This document shows positions 25,354 to 34,263 of a stretch of DNA of 64,000 nt, piece by piece (position 1 is the stretch's first letter; the number at the start of each line of letters is the position of its first letter). The notes below the pieces were generated by a model. That model did not search any database, was not told the DNA's origin, and was given only the letters and a program-made list of their open reading frames with translations. Origin of the DNA: Pseudomonas fluorescens. GTDB taxonomy: Bacteria; Pseudomonadota; Gammaproteobacteria; Pseudomonadales; Pseudomonadaceae. The position numbers were made by a program, and so were the translations under genes. The DNA is taken from NCBI RefSeq assembly GCF_900636825.1, contig NZ_LR134318.1, forward strand, positions 4,460,001-4,524,000, in the 5' to 3' direction.

Positions 25354-25863
25354 ATGCAACCCACCGCTTTCGACAGCAAAACCAAACACCCTCATGGCGA
25401 GCGCGTTGCGTTCATCCAGGCCTGCTGGCACAAGGAAATCGTCGACCAGAGCCGCAAAGGGTTCATCGCCGAAATGCTTGCCCAGGGTTATCAGGAATCG
25501 GACATCGACGTCTTTGAAGTCGGCGGCGCCTTCGAAATGCCCCTGCACGCCAAGTTGCTGGCCAAGACCGGCCGGTATGCCGGCATCGTCGCGGCAGCTC
25601 TGGTCGTCGACGGGGGCATTTACCGTCACGAGTTCGTCGCGCAATCGGTGGTCAGCGGCCTTATGCAAGTGCAGCTGGAAACCGAAGTGCCGGTGTTCTC
25701 GGTGTCGCTGACGCCGCATCACTTCCATGCTGGCGAAGAACACCAGAAGTTCTTCTTCGAACACTTCGTGCACAAGGGTCAGGAAGCGGCGAAGACTTGC
25801 GCCGACACCCTGCGCAAAGTTCGCGCACTGCGTCGTACTGAGCCGCATGCTGTAGCGGTCTAA
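25354..25863 (+). CDS. ribH: 6,7-dimethyl-8-ribityllumazine synthase, RibH2 type
   Basis: 169 residues, start at ATG 25354 with AGGAG upstream. The pattern fits the type II (decameric) lumazine synthases: IQACWHKEIVDQSRKGF, VFEVGGAFEMPLHA, AALVVDGGIYRHEFVAQSVV and LTPHHFH. It joins the 5-amino ribitylamino-uracil with dihydroxybutanone phosphate in the last but one step of riboflavin synthesis. It stands alone under the FMN riboswitch, so it is probably a regulated second copy beside a housekeeping ribH elsewhere. Confidence 0.9.
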   Translation: MQPTAFDSKTKHPHGERVAFIQACWHKEIVDQSRKGFIAEMLAQGYQESDIDVFEVGGAFEMPLHAKLLAKTGRYAGIVAAALVVDGGIYRHEFVAQSVVSGLMQVQLETEVPVFSVSLTPHHFHAGEEHQKFFFEHFVHKGQEAAKTCADTLRKVRALRRTEPHAVAV

Positions 25864-25910
25864 GCCCCGAACGATCGTTCCCACGCATCGCTCGGGAACG
25901 ATCATCACCT

Positions 25911-26000
25911 GTAGGAGTTGTCGAGTGGAACGAGGCTGCGATCTTTTGATCTTTTAAAAAACAAGATCAAAAGATCGCAGCCTTCGGCAGCTCCTACAGG
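25911..26000. repeat. Paired REP palindromes
   Basis: GTAGGAGTTG...GCTGCGATCTTTTGATC faces its inverse GATCAAAAGATCGCAGCC...CAGCTCCTAC around an AT loop. A separate hairpin (GATCGTTCCC/GGGAACGATC) precedes it at about 25872-25902 and may end the ribH transcript. Confidence 0.8.
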
Positions 26001-26044
26001 GTTTGGCCCCGCATCAAAGTTTGTGGACCATGCCTGCAGCTAAG

Positions 26045-27055
26045 TCAGGCGAGATTTTCGTCAGTGGCCGGAACGATCAGGATGCCGGCGCGCAGGCCGT
26101 TCTTGACCTTCGGATTAGGGAAGATGATTCGTGCGCCCTGCTCTTCAATGATCCAGCGGGTATTGGCCAGGTCTTCAGCCAGCACATAACCCGGTTCCAA
26201 CTCCGAAAAGTTCTCGATATCCGTCGGCAAGTTCAGGCGGAACGCATCGCTGTGCTTGATGATTTCCCGGGCCACGCTGAACAACTGCAAGCCGTCCAGC
26301 TGCGCTTCAGCCATTGGCGGCTCGTTGCCTTCGATGATTTGCTGCAAGCGCGTTTCCAGCAGCGAGACGTTTACCCCGTCGTTCTCCCCGAACGGCCGCG
26401 CCTTGCCGAGTTCAAGGGTGAAAGCCTCGGCATCGAGCTTGTCGTAAGTGTACGAACTGAACACGATCGACGGTTTGTTCTGCAGCAACACCGCCTCCAT
26501 ACCGGCAGCGCGCAAACGCGCCAGCTCGGCACGGGAATGCTGACGGCCTTCCTTCCACGGGTACAGCGCGAACTGCTCGATTTTAGAACCGCGAATTGCC
26601 GTGTGCAGGTCGTAGTGCAGACGCTGACGGTCCGGCTTGCTGAAAAAACTCGCCGCCAGACGTTCCAGTTCACAGGCGCGCAGCGCCTCGAAACCGCTGC
26701 TTTGTTCATGCCGGCCGTTGAACAGCCGATTGACGTCCTGCTCGATAAAGCGCTCGCCCTTGCGAATCGCCTCCGGGTTGCCGAACAGGAACAGAATGCG
26801 TGCGCGCGGCTTCAGATCGCCGCGAGCGATGTCATGCAGCAGCCGGTCGAGCAACTCGATCGGCGCTGTTTCGTTGCCATGGATGCCTGCCGAAAGCAGC
26901 AGGTCCAGGCCATTGTCGCGCGCATCGGGGGGCCGCACTTCCAGCGCACCCTCGCTCAACCAGCGCATGCGCACGCCTTCGACAGTCAGTTGAGTCTTCT
27001 CCGCCGGTTCGCGGCCGGCGAGGGTCAGTTCAAGCAGTTTGCCGAGGGCGAGCAT
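26045..27055 (-). CDS. astE: Succinylglutamate desuccinylase
   Basis: 336 residues of the AstE/aspartoacylase zinc carboxypeptidase fold. The zinc ligands are visible in GIHGNETAPIELL (His-x-x-Glu), with a further His in YDLHTAIRGSK. It releases glutamate and succinate in the last step of the arginine succinyltransferase pathway. Final gene of the leftward aru cluster, 12 bp after a small gene at 27358. Confidence 0.93.
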   Translation of the reverse strand: MLALGKLLELTLAGREPAEKTQLTVEGVRMRWLSEGALEVRPPDARDNGLDLLLSAGIHGNETAPIELLDRLLHDIARGDLKPRARILFLFGNPEAIRKGERFIEQDVNRLFNGRHEQSSGFEALRACELERLAASFFSKPDRQRLHYDLHTAIRGSKIEQFALYPWKEGRQHSRAELARLRAAGMEAVLLQNKPSIVFSSYTYDKLDAEAFTLELGKARPFGENDGVNVSLLETRLQQIIEGNEPPMAEAQLDGLQLFSVAREIIKHSDAFRLNLPTDIENFSELEPGYVLAEDLANTRWIIEEQGARIIFPNPKVKNGLRAGILIVPATDENLA

Positions 27056-27067
27056 AGCGCGGTTTCC

Positions 27068-27358
27068 TTAATGGTCGTGGTTGCAATCCGGGCCGTGCAC
27101 GTGGTCTTCGTCGTCGCCGACCTCGGCCGGTTCCATTTCCAGTTGCAGACTTACCAGATTAGTCGCCAATGGGCGCAGCAGCAGATTGGCGTATTCGGCG
27201 TCACCTTCTTCGACGTCCACGCCGATCAGCAACTGGCCGCGGCCATCCTGCTGAATCCACAGCTCTTTGCCTTGCCACATGACCGCGACGCGGGTGCAGG
27301 AAGTCTCCAGTTGCGTGCCGTCGGTGTCTTCAAGGATCAGCTGCAGGGAATCGCTCAT
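27068..27358 (-). CDS. Small acidic protein with a His-rich tail, in the aru cluster
   Basis: 96 residues from MSDSLQLILED at 27358; the frame is open to 27418, overlapping astB. It contains a compact beta-rich core and ends in DHVHGPDCNHDH, a probable metal-binding tail. Homologues occur between astB and astE in other Pseudomonas and are sometimes labelled topoisomerase II without support. Its function in arginine breakdown is unknown. Confidence 0.75.
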   Translation of the reverse strand: MSDSLQLILEDTDGTQLETSCTRVAVMWQGKELWIQQDGRGQLLIGVDVEEGDAEYANLLLRPLATNLVSLQLEMEPAEVGDDEDHVHGPDCNHDH

Positions 27359-27414
27359 GTTTTTACTCTCTTGGGGAGAAAGCCGCGCGCCACGTTCAGG
27401 CGACGCGCCGGCCA

Positions 27415-28761
27415 TCAATTGATCTGAAATGGATAAACCGCGCCCAGTTTAAGGATTTGCGTCAGTTCATCCAGTGCCGTCCGGCATTCAAGCAGCAGTT
27501 GCGGATCCGCCAGATCGGTTTCGCTCAGGCGGTCGCGGTAGTGCTTTTCAACCCACGCGGTCAACGAACCGTACAACGGTGGCGTCATGATAACGCCTGG
27601 GTTGACGGCCGCCAGCTCGGTTTCATTCAGCGCGACACGCAAACGCAGGCACGCCGGGCCGCCGCCGTTCTGCATGCTTTGCTTGAGATCGAAGACTTTC
27701 ACTTCGCGGATCAAACCGCCGGAGCTGGTCAGGCTTTGCAGGTACGCCCATACGCGTTCGTTGGCCTGGCACTCTTGCGGCACGATCAGCAGCATCGAAC
27801 CATCAGCGCGGGAGAGCAATTGGCTGTTGAACAGGTAGGAACGCACCGCGTCATCGACGCTGACGGCCGAACGCGGTACGCACACCGACTGGAAGTTGCC
27901 GCCGACCCTGGCCAGTTTGGCTTGCAGCTCAGCCAATATCTGATCAGTCTCGAGGAACGCGTCCTCGTGATAGAACAGAACTTCACCGTTACCGACCGCG
28001 ATCACGTCATTGTGGAACACGCCCTGATCGATCACGTTGGGATTCTGCTGTGCGTAAACCACGCCTTCGTCACGCAGACCGTGCAATCGCGCAACGGCTT
28101 GCGAGGCTTCGAGGGTCTGACGCGCAGGGTATTTCTGCGGCGCCGGGTAACGGTTGTCGAACGCACTGCGGCCGAACACGAAAAACTCGACGCCTGCTTC
28201 GCCATATTCACGGCAGAAACGCGTGTGGTTGGCCGCGCCTTCGTCGCCGAACTGCGCCACGGCCGGCAGAGCGGCGTGATGGGCGAAGTGCTGCTGATTG
28301 GCGAACATCGCGCCGAGCACGCGACTGGTGGTCGGGTGCTCGATGCTGCGGTGATATTTGCAATTCAAGTTAGCGGCGGTGAAATGCACGCGACCGTCGG
28401 CGGTGTCGGCACTCGGGCTGACCGTCGCGGCGTTGGCCACCCACATGCTCGACGCCGAGCAACTGGCGACCAGCAGCGGCATGGCTTCTTTGGCGGCGCG
28501 CTCGATCACTTGCGCGTCGCTGCCGGTGAAACCCAGACGGCGCAGCGCGGCCACATCCGGACGCTCCTGCGGCGCCAGCACGCCCTGCTGAAAGCCCATT
28601 TCCATCAGCGCTTTCATCTTCGCCAGGCCTTGCAGCGCCGCTTCCTTCGGATTCGAGGATTGCTGACTGTTGCTTTGGGACGCGACGTTGCCGTAGGACA
28701 GACCACCGTAGTTATGGGTCGGCCCCACTAGACCGTCAAAATTGACTTCAAAGGATTTCAT
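27415..28761 (-). CDS. astB: N-succinylarginine dihydrolase
   Basis: 448 residues, full length for AstB/AruB. The start has NFDGLVGPTHNYGGLSYGN and the active-site region has NGGGPACLRLRV near 355-366, with the guanidino-group-modifying Cys in that segment. It turns succinylarginine into succinylornithine, ammonia and CO2. It lies in the aru cluster after astD, separated by a REP-containing gap. Confidence 0.94.
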   Translation of the reverse strand: MKSFEVNFDGLVGPTHNYGGLSYGNVASQSNSQQSSNPKEAALQGLAKMKALMEMGFQQGVLAPQERPDVAALRRLGFTGSDAQVIERAAKEAMPLLVASCSASSMWVANAATVSPSADTADGRVHFTAANLNCKYHRSIEHPTTSRVLGAMFANQQHFAHHAALPAVAQFGDEGAANHTRFCREYGEAGVEFFVFGRSAFDNRYPAPQKYPARQTLEASQAVARLHGLRDEGVVYAQQNPNVIDQGVFHNDVIAVGNGEVLFYHEDAFLETDQILAELQAKLARVGGNFQSVCVPRSAVSVDDAVRSYLFNSQLLSRADGSMLLIVPQECQANERVWAYLQSLTSSGGLIREVKVFDLKQSMQNGGGPACLRLRVALNETELAAVNPGVIMTPPLYGSLTAWVEKHYRDRLSETDLADPQLLLECRTALDELTQILKLGAVYPFQIN

Positions 28762-28828
28762 CAGCGAGGCTCCACGAGAATCTGTTGTTATAGGCTTCAG
28801 TAACTATTCAGTGCGACCGCGGTGCGGC

Positions 28829-28920
28829 CATCGCTGGCGAGCCAGCTCCCACAGGATTGTTGGTGTTCACAGATTCTGTGGACGACTCGACCCCTGTGGG
28901 AGCTGGCTTGCCAGCGATTG
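28829..28920. repeat. Paired REP palindromes between astD and astB
   Basis: CGCTGGCGAGCCAGCTCCCACAGG-type unit and its inverse CTGTGGGAGCTGGCTTGCCAGCG enclose a 30-bp loop. Longer runs are interrupted. Confidence 0.8.
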
Positions 28921-28923
28921 GCA

Positions 28924-30390
28924 TCACGCCATTTTCACGCCAGGCGTCAGGGCCGCAGGCAACACCAGGCTCGGTGTTTCCAGCGACGCCACCGGGTACG
29001 CGCAATAATCCGCCGCGTAGTAAGCGCTGGCGCGATGGTTACCCGAGGCACCGACGCCGCCGAACGGCGCGCTGCTCGCGGCACCGGTCAGTTGTTTGTT
29101 CCAGTTGACGATGCCGGCACGGCTTTCCAGCCAGAACTGCTGGTAACGCGCTTCGGAATCCGACAACAAACCCGCGGCCAGGCCATAAGCCGTGTTGTTG
29201 GCTTCGGTGATCGCGGCGCCAAAATCAGCGTAGCGAATCACTTGCAGCAACGGCCCGAACAGTTCTTCGTCCGGGCGCTCGGCCACTGCGGTTACGTCGA
29301 CAATCCCCGGCGTCAGCAAAGCCGATTGCGACTGAGGCTGAGTCATTTCCAGCAGCGATACCGCACCGTTGGCCAACAGCTGCTCTTGGGCATCCATCAG
29401 TGCTTTCGCCGCGCCGAGGGAAATCACCGAGCCCATGAATGGCGCCGGTTGCTGATCGAAGGCACCAACCTCGATGGTCGAGCTGACTTCCACCAAACGC
29501 TTGAGCAGGCTGTCGCCCCACGCGCCTTGTGGCACCAGCAGACGACGAGCGCAGGTGCAGCGCTGGCCGGCAGAAATAAACGCCGACTGAATGATCGTGT
29601 AAACCGCCGCATCGAGATCAGCGACCTGATCGACCACCAGCGGATTGTTGCCACCCATTTCTAGCGCCAGAATCTTGTCCGGGCGCCCGGCGAACTGCTG
29701 ATGCAGGTGATTGCCGGTGCGACTCGAACCGGTGAAGAACAGACCGTCGATGCCCGGATTCGCGGCAAGGGCGATGCCGGTTTCGCGAGCGCCCTGCAGC
29801 AGGTTCAAAACCCCGGCCGGGAGCCCCGCTTCGATCCAGCACTTGACCGTCAGCTCGGCGACTTTCGGGGTCAGCTCGCTGGGCTTGAACAGCACACTGT
29901 TGCCCGCCAGCAATGCCGGCACGATGTGGCCGTTGGGCAAATGGCCGGGGAAGTTATAGGGACCAAACACCGCAACCACACCGTGCGGCTTGTGGCGCAA
30001 CACAGCGGTGGCGTCGCCCAGCGGGCCGCTCTTCTCGCCGGTACGCTCGCGGTAGCTCTGCACCGAAATGGCGATCTTGTTGACCATGCTGGTCACTTCG
30101 GTCGCCGATTCCCATAGCGGTTTACCGGTCTCTTCACCGATGGTGTGCGCGAGCTCATCAGCGTGGTTTTTCAGCGAGGCAGCGAAAGCTTCCAGCACGC
30201 TGATACGTTCTTCCAGCGAGCGCCGCGCCCAGCCCGGAAATGCCTGGCGAGCGGCTTGCACAGCCGATTCGACCTGAGCGGTGGTGGCGCCCTCCCCCGA
30301 CCACAGCACTTGCTGGGTCACCGGGTTCAGCGATTGAAAAGCCTCGCCCTGACCGGCCAGCCACTCACCTGCGATGTATAGCGAATTCAT
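28924..30390 (-). CDS. astD: Succinylglutamate semialdehyde dehydrogenase
   Basis: 488 residues of the aldehyde dehydrogenase superfamily. It has the FGPYNFPGHLPNGHIVPALLAGN cofactor region (shown in part), FTGSSRTG for NAD binding, LEMGGNNP with the general-base Glu near 250 and SAGQRCTCARR with the catalytic Cys near 286. It oxidises the semialdehyde to succinylglutamate. Its ATG shares one base with the stop of the preceding subunit gene. Confidence 0.95.
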   Translation of the reverse strand: MNSLYIAGEWLAGQGEAFQSLNPVTQQVLWSGEGATTAQVESAVQAARQAFPGWARRSLEERISVLEAFAASLKNHADELAHTIGEETGKPLWESATEVTSMVNKIAISVQSYRERTGEKSGPLGDATAVLRHKPHGVVAVFGPYNFPGHLPNGHIVPALLAGNSVLFKPSELTPKVAELTVKCWIEAGLPAGVLNLLQGARETGIALAANPGIDGLFFTGSSRTGNHLHQQFAGRPDKILALEMGGNNPLVVDQVADLDAAVYTIIQSAFISAGQRCTCARRLLVPQGAWGDSLLKRLVEVSSTIEVGAFDQQPAPFMGSVISLGAAKALMDAQEQLLANGAVSLLEMTQPQSQSALLTPGIVDVTAVAERPDEELFGPLLQVIRYADFGAAITEANNTAYGLAAGLLSDSEARYQQFWLESRAGIVNWNKQLTGAASSAPFGGVGASGNHRASAYYAADYCAYPVASLETPSLVLPAALTPGVKMA

Positions 30391-31415
30391 TATTTCGACT
30401 CCCGAGCGGGGGACAACGCCACGGCGCGCACTTGATCGCCAGCGTTGAGTTGAAGACGTTTGGCAGTGTGCGGATCAACCACCAGCGTGCCAGCCGCGAG
30501 ACGCGCCGGTGCTGCGGTGATGCGGCAGTCTTCGCGCTTGCGGTTATGGATGATGAACGGCGTCGCGTCATCGCCCGGCGTACCGACGGCCAACACCAGC
30601 GCTTCACTGTCACGGACGGCGCGGATCTTGCCGGTTTCGCATTCGATCGCCGGGCCTGCGTCGAAGATGTCGACGTAGCCTTGATAGCTGAAGCCTTCGC
30701 CCTTGAGCATCGACAGCGCCGGTTCGGTATCGGGATGAACCTGGCCGATCACGTTGCGTGCGTCGGGCGAGAGGAAGCAGGTGTACAGCGGGAATTTCGG
30801 CATCAGTTCAGCAATGAACGCTTTGTTGCCGACCCCGGTGAGGTAATCGGCCTGACTGAATTCCATCTTGAAGAAGTGCCGACCCAGGCTTTCCCAGAAC
30901 GGCGAACGGCCGGCGTCATCGGAGACGCCGCGCATCTCGGCGATGATCTTGTTGCCGAACAATTCCGGGAATTCGGCGATGAACAACATCCGCGCCTTCG
31001 ACAGCATGCGACCGTTCAGGCCGCTGCGGTAATCGGCGTGGAGGAACAGCGAGCACAGTTCGGAATTGCCGGTGAGGTCGTTAGCCAGAAACAGCGTCGG
31101 GATCTCGCGATAGATGTTCAATTCTTGCGACGCGCTGACGGTCAGGCCGACGCGGAAGTTGTACCAGGGCTCACGCATACCGACGGCGCCAGCAATGGCA
31201 GAAATCCCTACCACGCGACCGTCATCGTCTTCGAGCACGAACAGGTAGTCTGCATCACCACGGCCGGCTTCGCCGCGGAAAGTCTTCTCGGCCCAGCCGA
31301 CCCGATGGGCCAGACGTTCTTCGTTGGCCGGCAATGTGGTCAGGCCGGTGCCGGTGCTGCGGGCCAGATCGATCAGCGCGGATAAATCGCTGCTGCGTAC
31401 GGGACGAACAATCAT
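30390..31415 (-). CDS. aruG: Arginine N-succinyltransferase, second subunit
   Basis: 341 residues of the AstA family. It has MIVRPVRSSDLSALIDLA at the start, ETFRGEAG-like spacing and LSPDARNVIGQVHPDTEPALSML in the acyl-CoA region. With AruF it forms the enzyme that transfers succinyl from succinyl-CoA to arginine. Pseudomonads have two unequal subunits where enterics have one. The AruF gene ends 51 bp upstream; astD begins at its stop. Confidence 0.92.
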   Translation of the reverse strand: MIVRPVRSSDLSALIDLARSTGTGLTTLPANEERLAHRVGWAEKTFRGEAGRGDADYLFVLEDDDGRVVGISAIAGAVGMREPWYNFRVGLTVSASQELNIYREIPTLFLANDLTGNSELCSLFLHADYRSGLNGRMLSKARMLFIAEFPELFGNKIIAEMRGVSDDAGRSPFWESLGRHFFKMEFSQADYLTGVGNKAFIAELMPKFPLYTCFLSPDARNVIGQVHPDTEPALSMLKGEGFSYQGYVDIFDAGPAIECETGKIRAVRDSEALVLAVGTPGDDATPFIIHNRKREDCRITAAPARLAAGTLVVDPHTAKRLQLNAGDQVRAVALSPARESK

Positions 31416-31466
31416 GCTATCTCCTCAAACGGGCCGCTTGCGCCACCCGTGAAACTCGCTAAGGCG

Positions 31467-32486
31467 TTAAACCGCCACCAGGCGCACGCTGGCACCTTCA
31501 CCGACGCCCAGGGCTTCGGCCGCTTCCAGATCCAGAGTTACCGGTTTGCCCGGCGCGTAATCGAGTTCCAGCAACACCGCGCGGTAATCCTGCAACTGCG
31601 CGTTGGCCACCAGATACTGACGCCCGGCACCTTTGACCGGCTCGCCGATCTTCACCGGCACCACGCGGCTCTGGGCGATCGAACGGATCCCTGAAACACG
31701 CGCATGCAAGGTCGGCCCACCGTCGAAAATATCGATGTAGTGATCGGTTTCGAAGCCTTCGCGCATCAGGATGTCGAAGGTGATCTGCGCGCGCGGGTGC
31801 ACCTGGCCCATCGCCTCTTGCGCGGAGTCCGGCAGCAGCGGCACGTAGATCGGATAATGCGGCATCAGCTCGGCGAGGAACGTGCGGCTTTTCAGGCCGC
31901 ACAGACGTTCGGCTTCGGCGTAGTTGAGGTCGAAGAAGTTGCGGCCGATGGCGTCCCAGAACGGCGAGTCGCCGTTTTCATCGCTGTAACCGACGATCTC
32001 GGTGACCACCGAATCGGCGAAACGCTCGGGGTGGCTGGCGACGAACAACAGACGACCACGGGAGTTGAGTTCGGACCATGGCGAACCGACCAGCTCGCGC
32101 TGGACGTAGAAACTGGTGAGCAAGCTGTTGCCGGTCAGATCGTGGCACTGCGAGAGCACGTGGATCTTGTTGTGGATCTTCAGCTCGCGGGAAGCGTGGA
32201 CAAACGTCTCGTTGCGAAAGCTGTAGAACGGCTCCGAATAACCGGCCGAAGCGACGATCGCCGAGCAGCCGACCAGTTTGCCGGTGGCCGAGTCTTCGAG
32301 GACGAAGAAATAACTTTCCTCACCGTTGAAACTCACTTCGGCAGCGAACGACGCTTCGCTCGCGGCGATCTTGTCGCTCAGACGTTCCACGTCATCCGGC
32401 AAGGAAGTGACACCAATCGGACTGTCCGCAGCCAGACGCTGTACCTCGCCCAGATCAGCCATTTGCGCAGGGCGCATCACCAGCAT
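31467..32486 (-). CDS. aruF: Arginine N-succinyltransferase, first subunit
   Basis: 339 residues, clearly homologous to the downstream AruG (for example PDSAQEAMGQVHPRAQITF at the matching position). ATG 32486 has AGGAG upstream. It is the first committed enzyme of the pathway together with AruG. It sits behind a 234-bp REP-containing gap after aruC. Confidence 0.92.
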   Translation of the reverse strand: MLVMRPAQMADLGEVQRLAADSPIGVTSLPDDVERLSDKIAASEASFAAEVSFNGEESYFFVLEDSATGKLVGCSAIVASAGYSEPFYSFRNETFVHASRELKIHNKIHVLSQCHDLTGNSLLTSFYVQRELVGSPWSELNSRGRLLFVASHPERFADSVVTEIVGYSDENGDSPFWDAIGRNFFDLNYAEAERLCGLKSRTFLAELMPHYPIYVPLLPDSAQEAMGQVHPRAQITFDILMREGFETDHYIDIFDGGPTLHARVSGIRSIAQSRVVPVKIGEPVKGAGRQYLVANAQLQDYRAVLLELDYAPGKPVTLDLEAAEALGVGEGASVRLVAV

Positions 32487-32558
32487 GGTGTCACTCCTTT
32501 TCTCTTATCAATTCACAGAAGTAAAAATCCCGGGCTTTCCCTGATTCAACTCAGAGTC

Positions 32559-32656
32559 AACTGTGGGAGCTAGCCTGCTGGCGATGGCGTCCGTTCAGAC
32601 AACATTGATGTTGGCTGTCAGGCCCTCATCGCTAGCAGGGCTAGCTCCCACATTTT
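32559..32656. repeat. Paired REP palindromes between aruC and aruF
   Basis: CTGTGGGAGCTAGCCTGCTG and CTAGCAGGGCTAGCTCCCAC face each other over about 50 bp. Confidence 0.8.
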
Positions 32657-32720
32657 TAATCCAGCCCGAAACAAAAAATTGGGTTCGACGCCTGAAAACC
32701 TCCAGGCGCCGACAGGTCCA

Positions 32721-33941
32721 TCAGGCTTGCGTCAATTTCGCCGCTGCACGTTCGAAGCGGTCCAGACCGGCATCGATATCGGCGTCTTCCACCACCAGGC
32801 TTGGGGCGAAGCGGATCACGTCCGGGCCGGCTTGCAGAATCATCAGGCCTTCCTGCTCGGCGGCGTTGAAGATGTCTTTGGCCTTGCCTTTCCAGGCTTC
32901 GCTCAGCACGCAGCCGATCAGCAGACCGAGACCACGCACCTGAGTGAACAGGCCGTATTTCTCACCGATCTGTTGCAGGCGGGTTTTGAACTTGTCGTGC
33001 TTGGCATTCACGCCGCTCAACACTTCAGGGGTGTTGATCACATCGATCACTGCTTCAGCGACGGCGCAGGCCAGCGGGTTGCCGCCGTAAGTGGTGCCGT
33101 GGGTGCCGACGACCAGATGTTTGGCCAACGCTTCGGTGGTCAGCATCGCCGCGATCGGGAAACCGCCGCCCAGGCTTTTGGCGCTAGTGAGGATGTCCGG
33201 GGTCACGCCGTAATACTGGTAAGCGAACAGCTTGCCGCTGCGGCCCATGCCGGTCTGCACTTCGTCGAACACCAGCAGCGCGTTGTTCGCGTCGCACAGT
33301 TCGCGGGCACCTTGCAGATAAGCCAGCTCGGCTGGCAGCACGCCGCCCTCGCCCTGGATCGGTTCCAGCACCACCGCGCAGGTCTTATCGGAAACAGCGG
33401 CTTTCAGCGCCGCAAGGTCGTTGTAGGGAACGTGGGTGATACCAGTGATTTTCGGGCCGAAACCGTCGGAATACTTGGACTGACCACCGACGTTAACGGT
33501 GAACAACGTGCGGCCGTGGAAGCTGTTCAGCGCGGCAATGATTTCGTATTTCTCGCTACCGAAGCGATCGAACGCAACGCGACGGGCCAGCTTGAAGGCG
33601 GCCTCGTTGGCTTCAGCGCCCGAGTTGCAGAAGAACACGCGCTCGGCGAACGTGGCGTCGATCAACTTGTGCGCCAAACGCAGCGCCGGCTCGTTGGTGA
33701 ACACATTGGAAACGTGCCACAGCTTGTTCGCCTGTTCGGTCAGTGCACCGACCAGCGCCGGGTGCGCGTGGCCCAATACGTTGACGGCAATCCCGCCGGC
33801 GAAGTCGATCAGCTCGCGGCCGGCCTGATCCCAGACCCGGGAACCGGCGCCACGCACCGGAATGAAAGCGGCAGGCGCGTAGTTGGGAACCATTACCTGG
33901 TCGAAATCGGCGCGTTGTACCGCAGCGTGCTCAACGGACAT
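32721..33941 (-). CDS. aruC: Succinylornithine / acetylornithine aminotransferase
   Basis: 406 residues of the class III PLP aminotransferases. It has FAGGIAVNVLGHAHP near 48-62, FNSGAEANEAAFKLARR near 107-123 (first residue C in the protein), LVFDEVQTGMGRSG with the PLP-binding Asp, and SAKSLGGGFPIAAML with the Schiff-base lysine near 257. It removes the amino group of succinylornithine and can also serve arginine synthesis. First gene of the aru set, behind two perfect ArgR boxes. Confidence 0.94.
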   Translation of the reverse strand: MSVEHAAVQRADFDQVMVPNYAPAAFIPVRGAGSRVWDQAGRELIDFAGGIAVNVLGHAHPALVGALTEQANKLWHVSNVFTNEPALRLAHKLIDATFAERVFFCNSGAEANEAAFKLARRVAFDRFGSEKYEIIAALNSFHGRTLFTVNVGGQSKYSDGFGPKITGITHVPYNDLAALKAAVSDKTCAVVLEPIQGEGGVLPAELAYLQGARELCDANNALLVFDEVQTGMGRSGKLFAYQYYGVTPDILTSAKSLGGGFPIAAMLTTEALAKHLVVGTHGTTYGGNPLACAVAEAVIDVINTPEVLSGVNAKHDKFKTRLQQIGEKYGLFTQVRGLGLLIGCVLSEAWKGKAKDIFNAAEQEGLMILQAGPDVIRFAPSLVVEDADIDAGLDRFERAAAKLTQA

Positions 33942-34014
33942 CGGAGTCTCCTGATGAGGGCCACCCGCCTGAAACTGGCGAGCGATGGGGGGATTGTAAG
34001 GACAGTTTTCTGCC

Positions 34015-34035
34015 CGGCCTTGTCGCCAAGCGACA
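34015..34035 (-). promoter_or_regulatory. ArgR box 1 upstream of aruC
   Basis: On the minus strand TGTCGC-N8-AA-N5 is matched exactly (TGTCGCTTGGCGACAA). This is the half-site consensus reported for P. aeruginosa ArgR. The sequence is nearly palindromic, so the plus strand also matches. About 75 bp before the aruC start. Confidence 0.75.
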
Positions 34036-34065
34036 ACTTCTTATAGCGCAAACCCCGGATTTTCC

Positions 34066-34086
34066 CGGGTTTACGGCAATGCGACA
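34066..34086 (-). promoter_or_regulatory. ArgR box 2 upstream of aruC
   Basis: TGTCGCATTGCCGTAA on the minus strand is another exact TGTCGC-N8-AA match, 51 bp upstream of box 1. Confidence 0.75.
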
Positions 34087-34158
34087 TATAGCGTCGCAAA
34101 GGCGCAGTTTAATCTGTGGCGGGCATTTATAGGCAGATCTGTGGCAAACCCACGCCCC

Positions 34159-34256
34159 CTGTAGGAGCTGCCGCAGGCTGCGATCTTTTGATTTGGGTTT
34201 CGAGATCAAAAGATCGTCCGAACGCGGCCCGAGCCTGCGGCAGCTCCTACAGAGGT
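34159..34256. repeat. Paired REP palindromes between argR and aruC
   Basis: GTAGGAGCTGCCGCAGGCTG and its inverse CAGCCTGCGGCAGCTCCTAC (here with G in place of the first bases) flank an AT-rich loop, just after the argR stop. Confidence 0.8.
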
Positions 34257-34263
34257 GCGGGAG

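Noticed and set aside
26003..27427. A 474-codon plus-strand frame antisense to astE and the small gene before it
   Set aside because: It follows from GC-rich codon structure of the real genes; composition rich in Gln, Arg and His with no motif. Similar antisense frames over lysC, astB, aruC, acsA, nrdB and glpQ were dismissed for the same reason.
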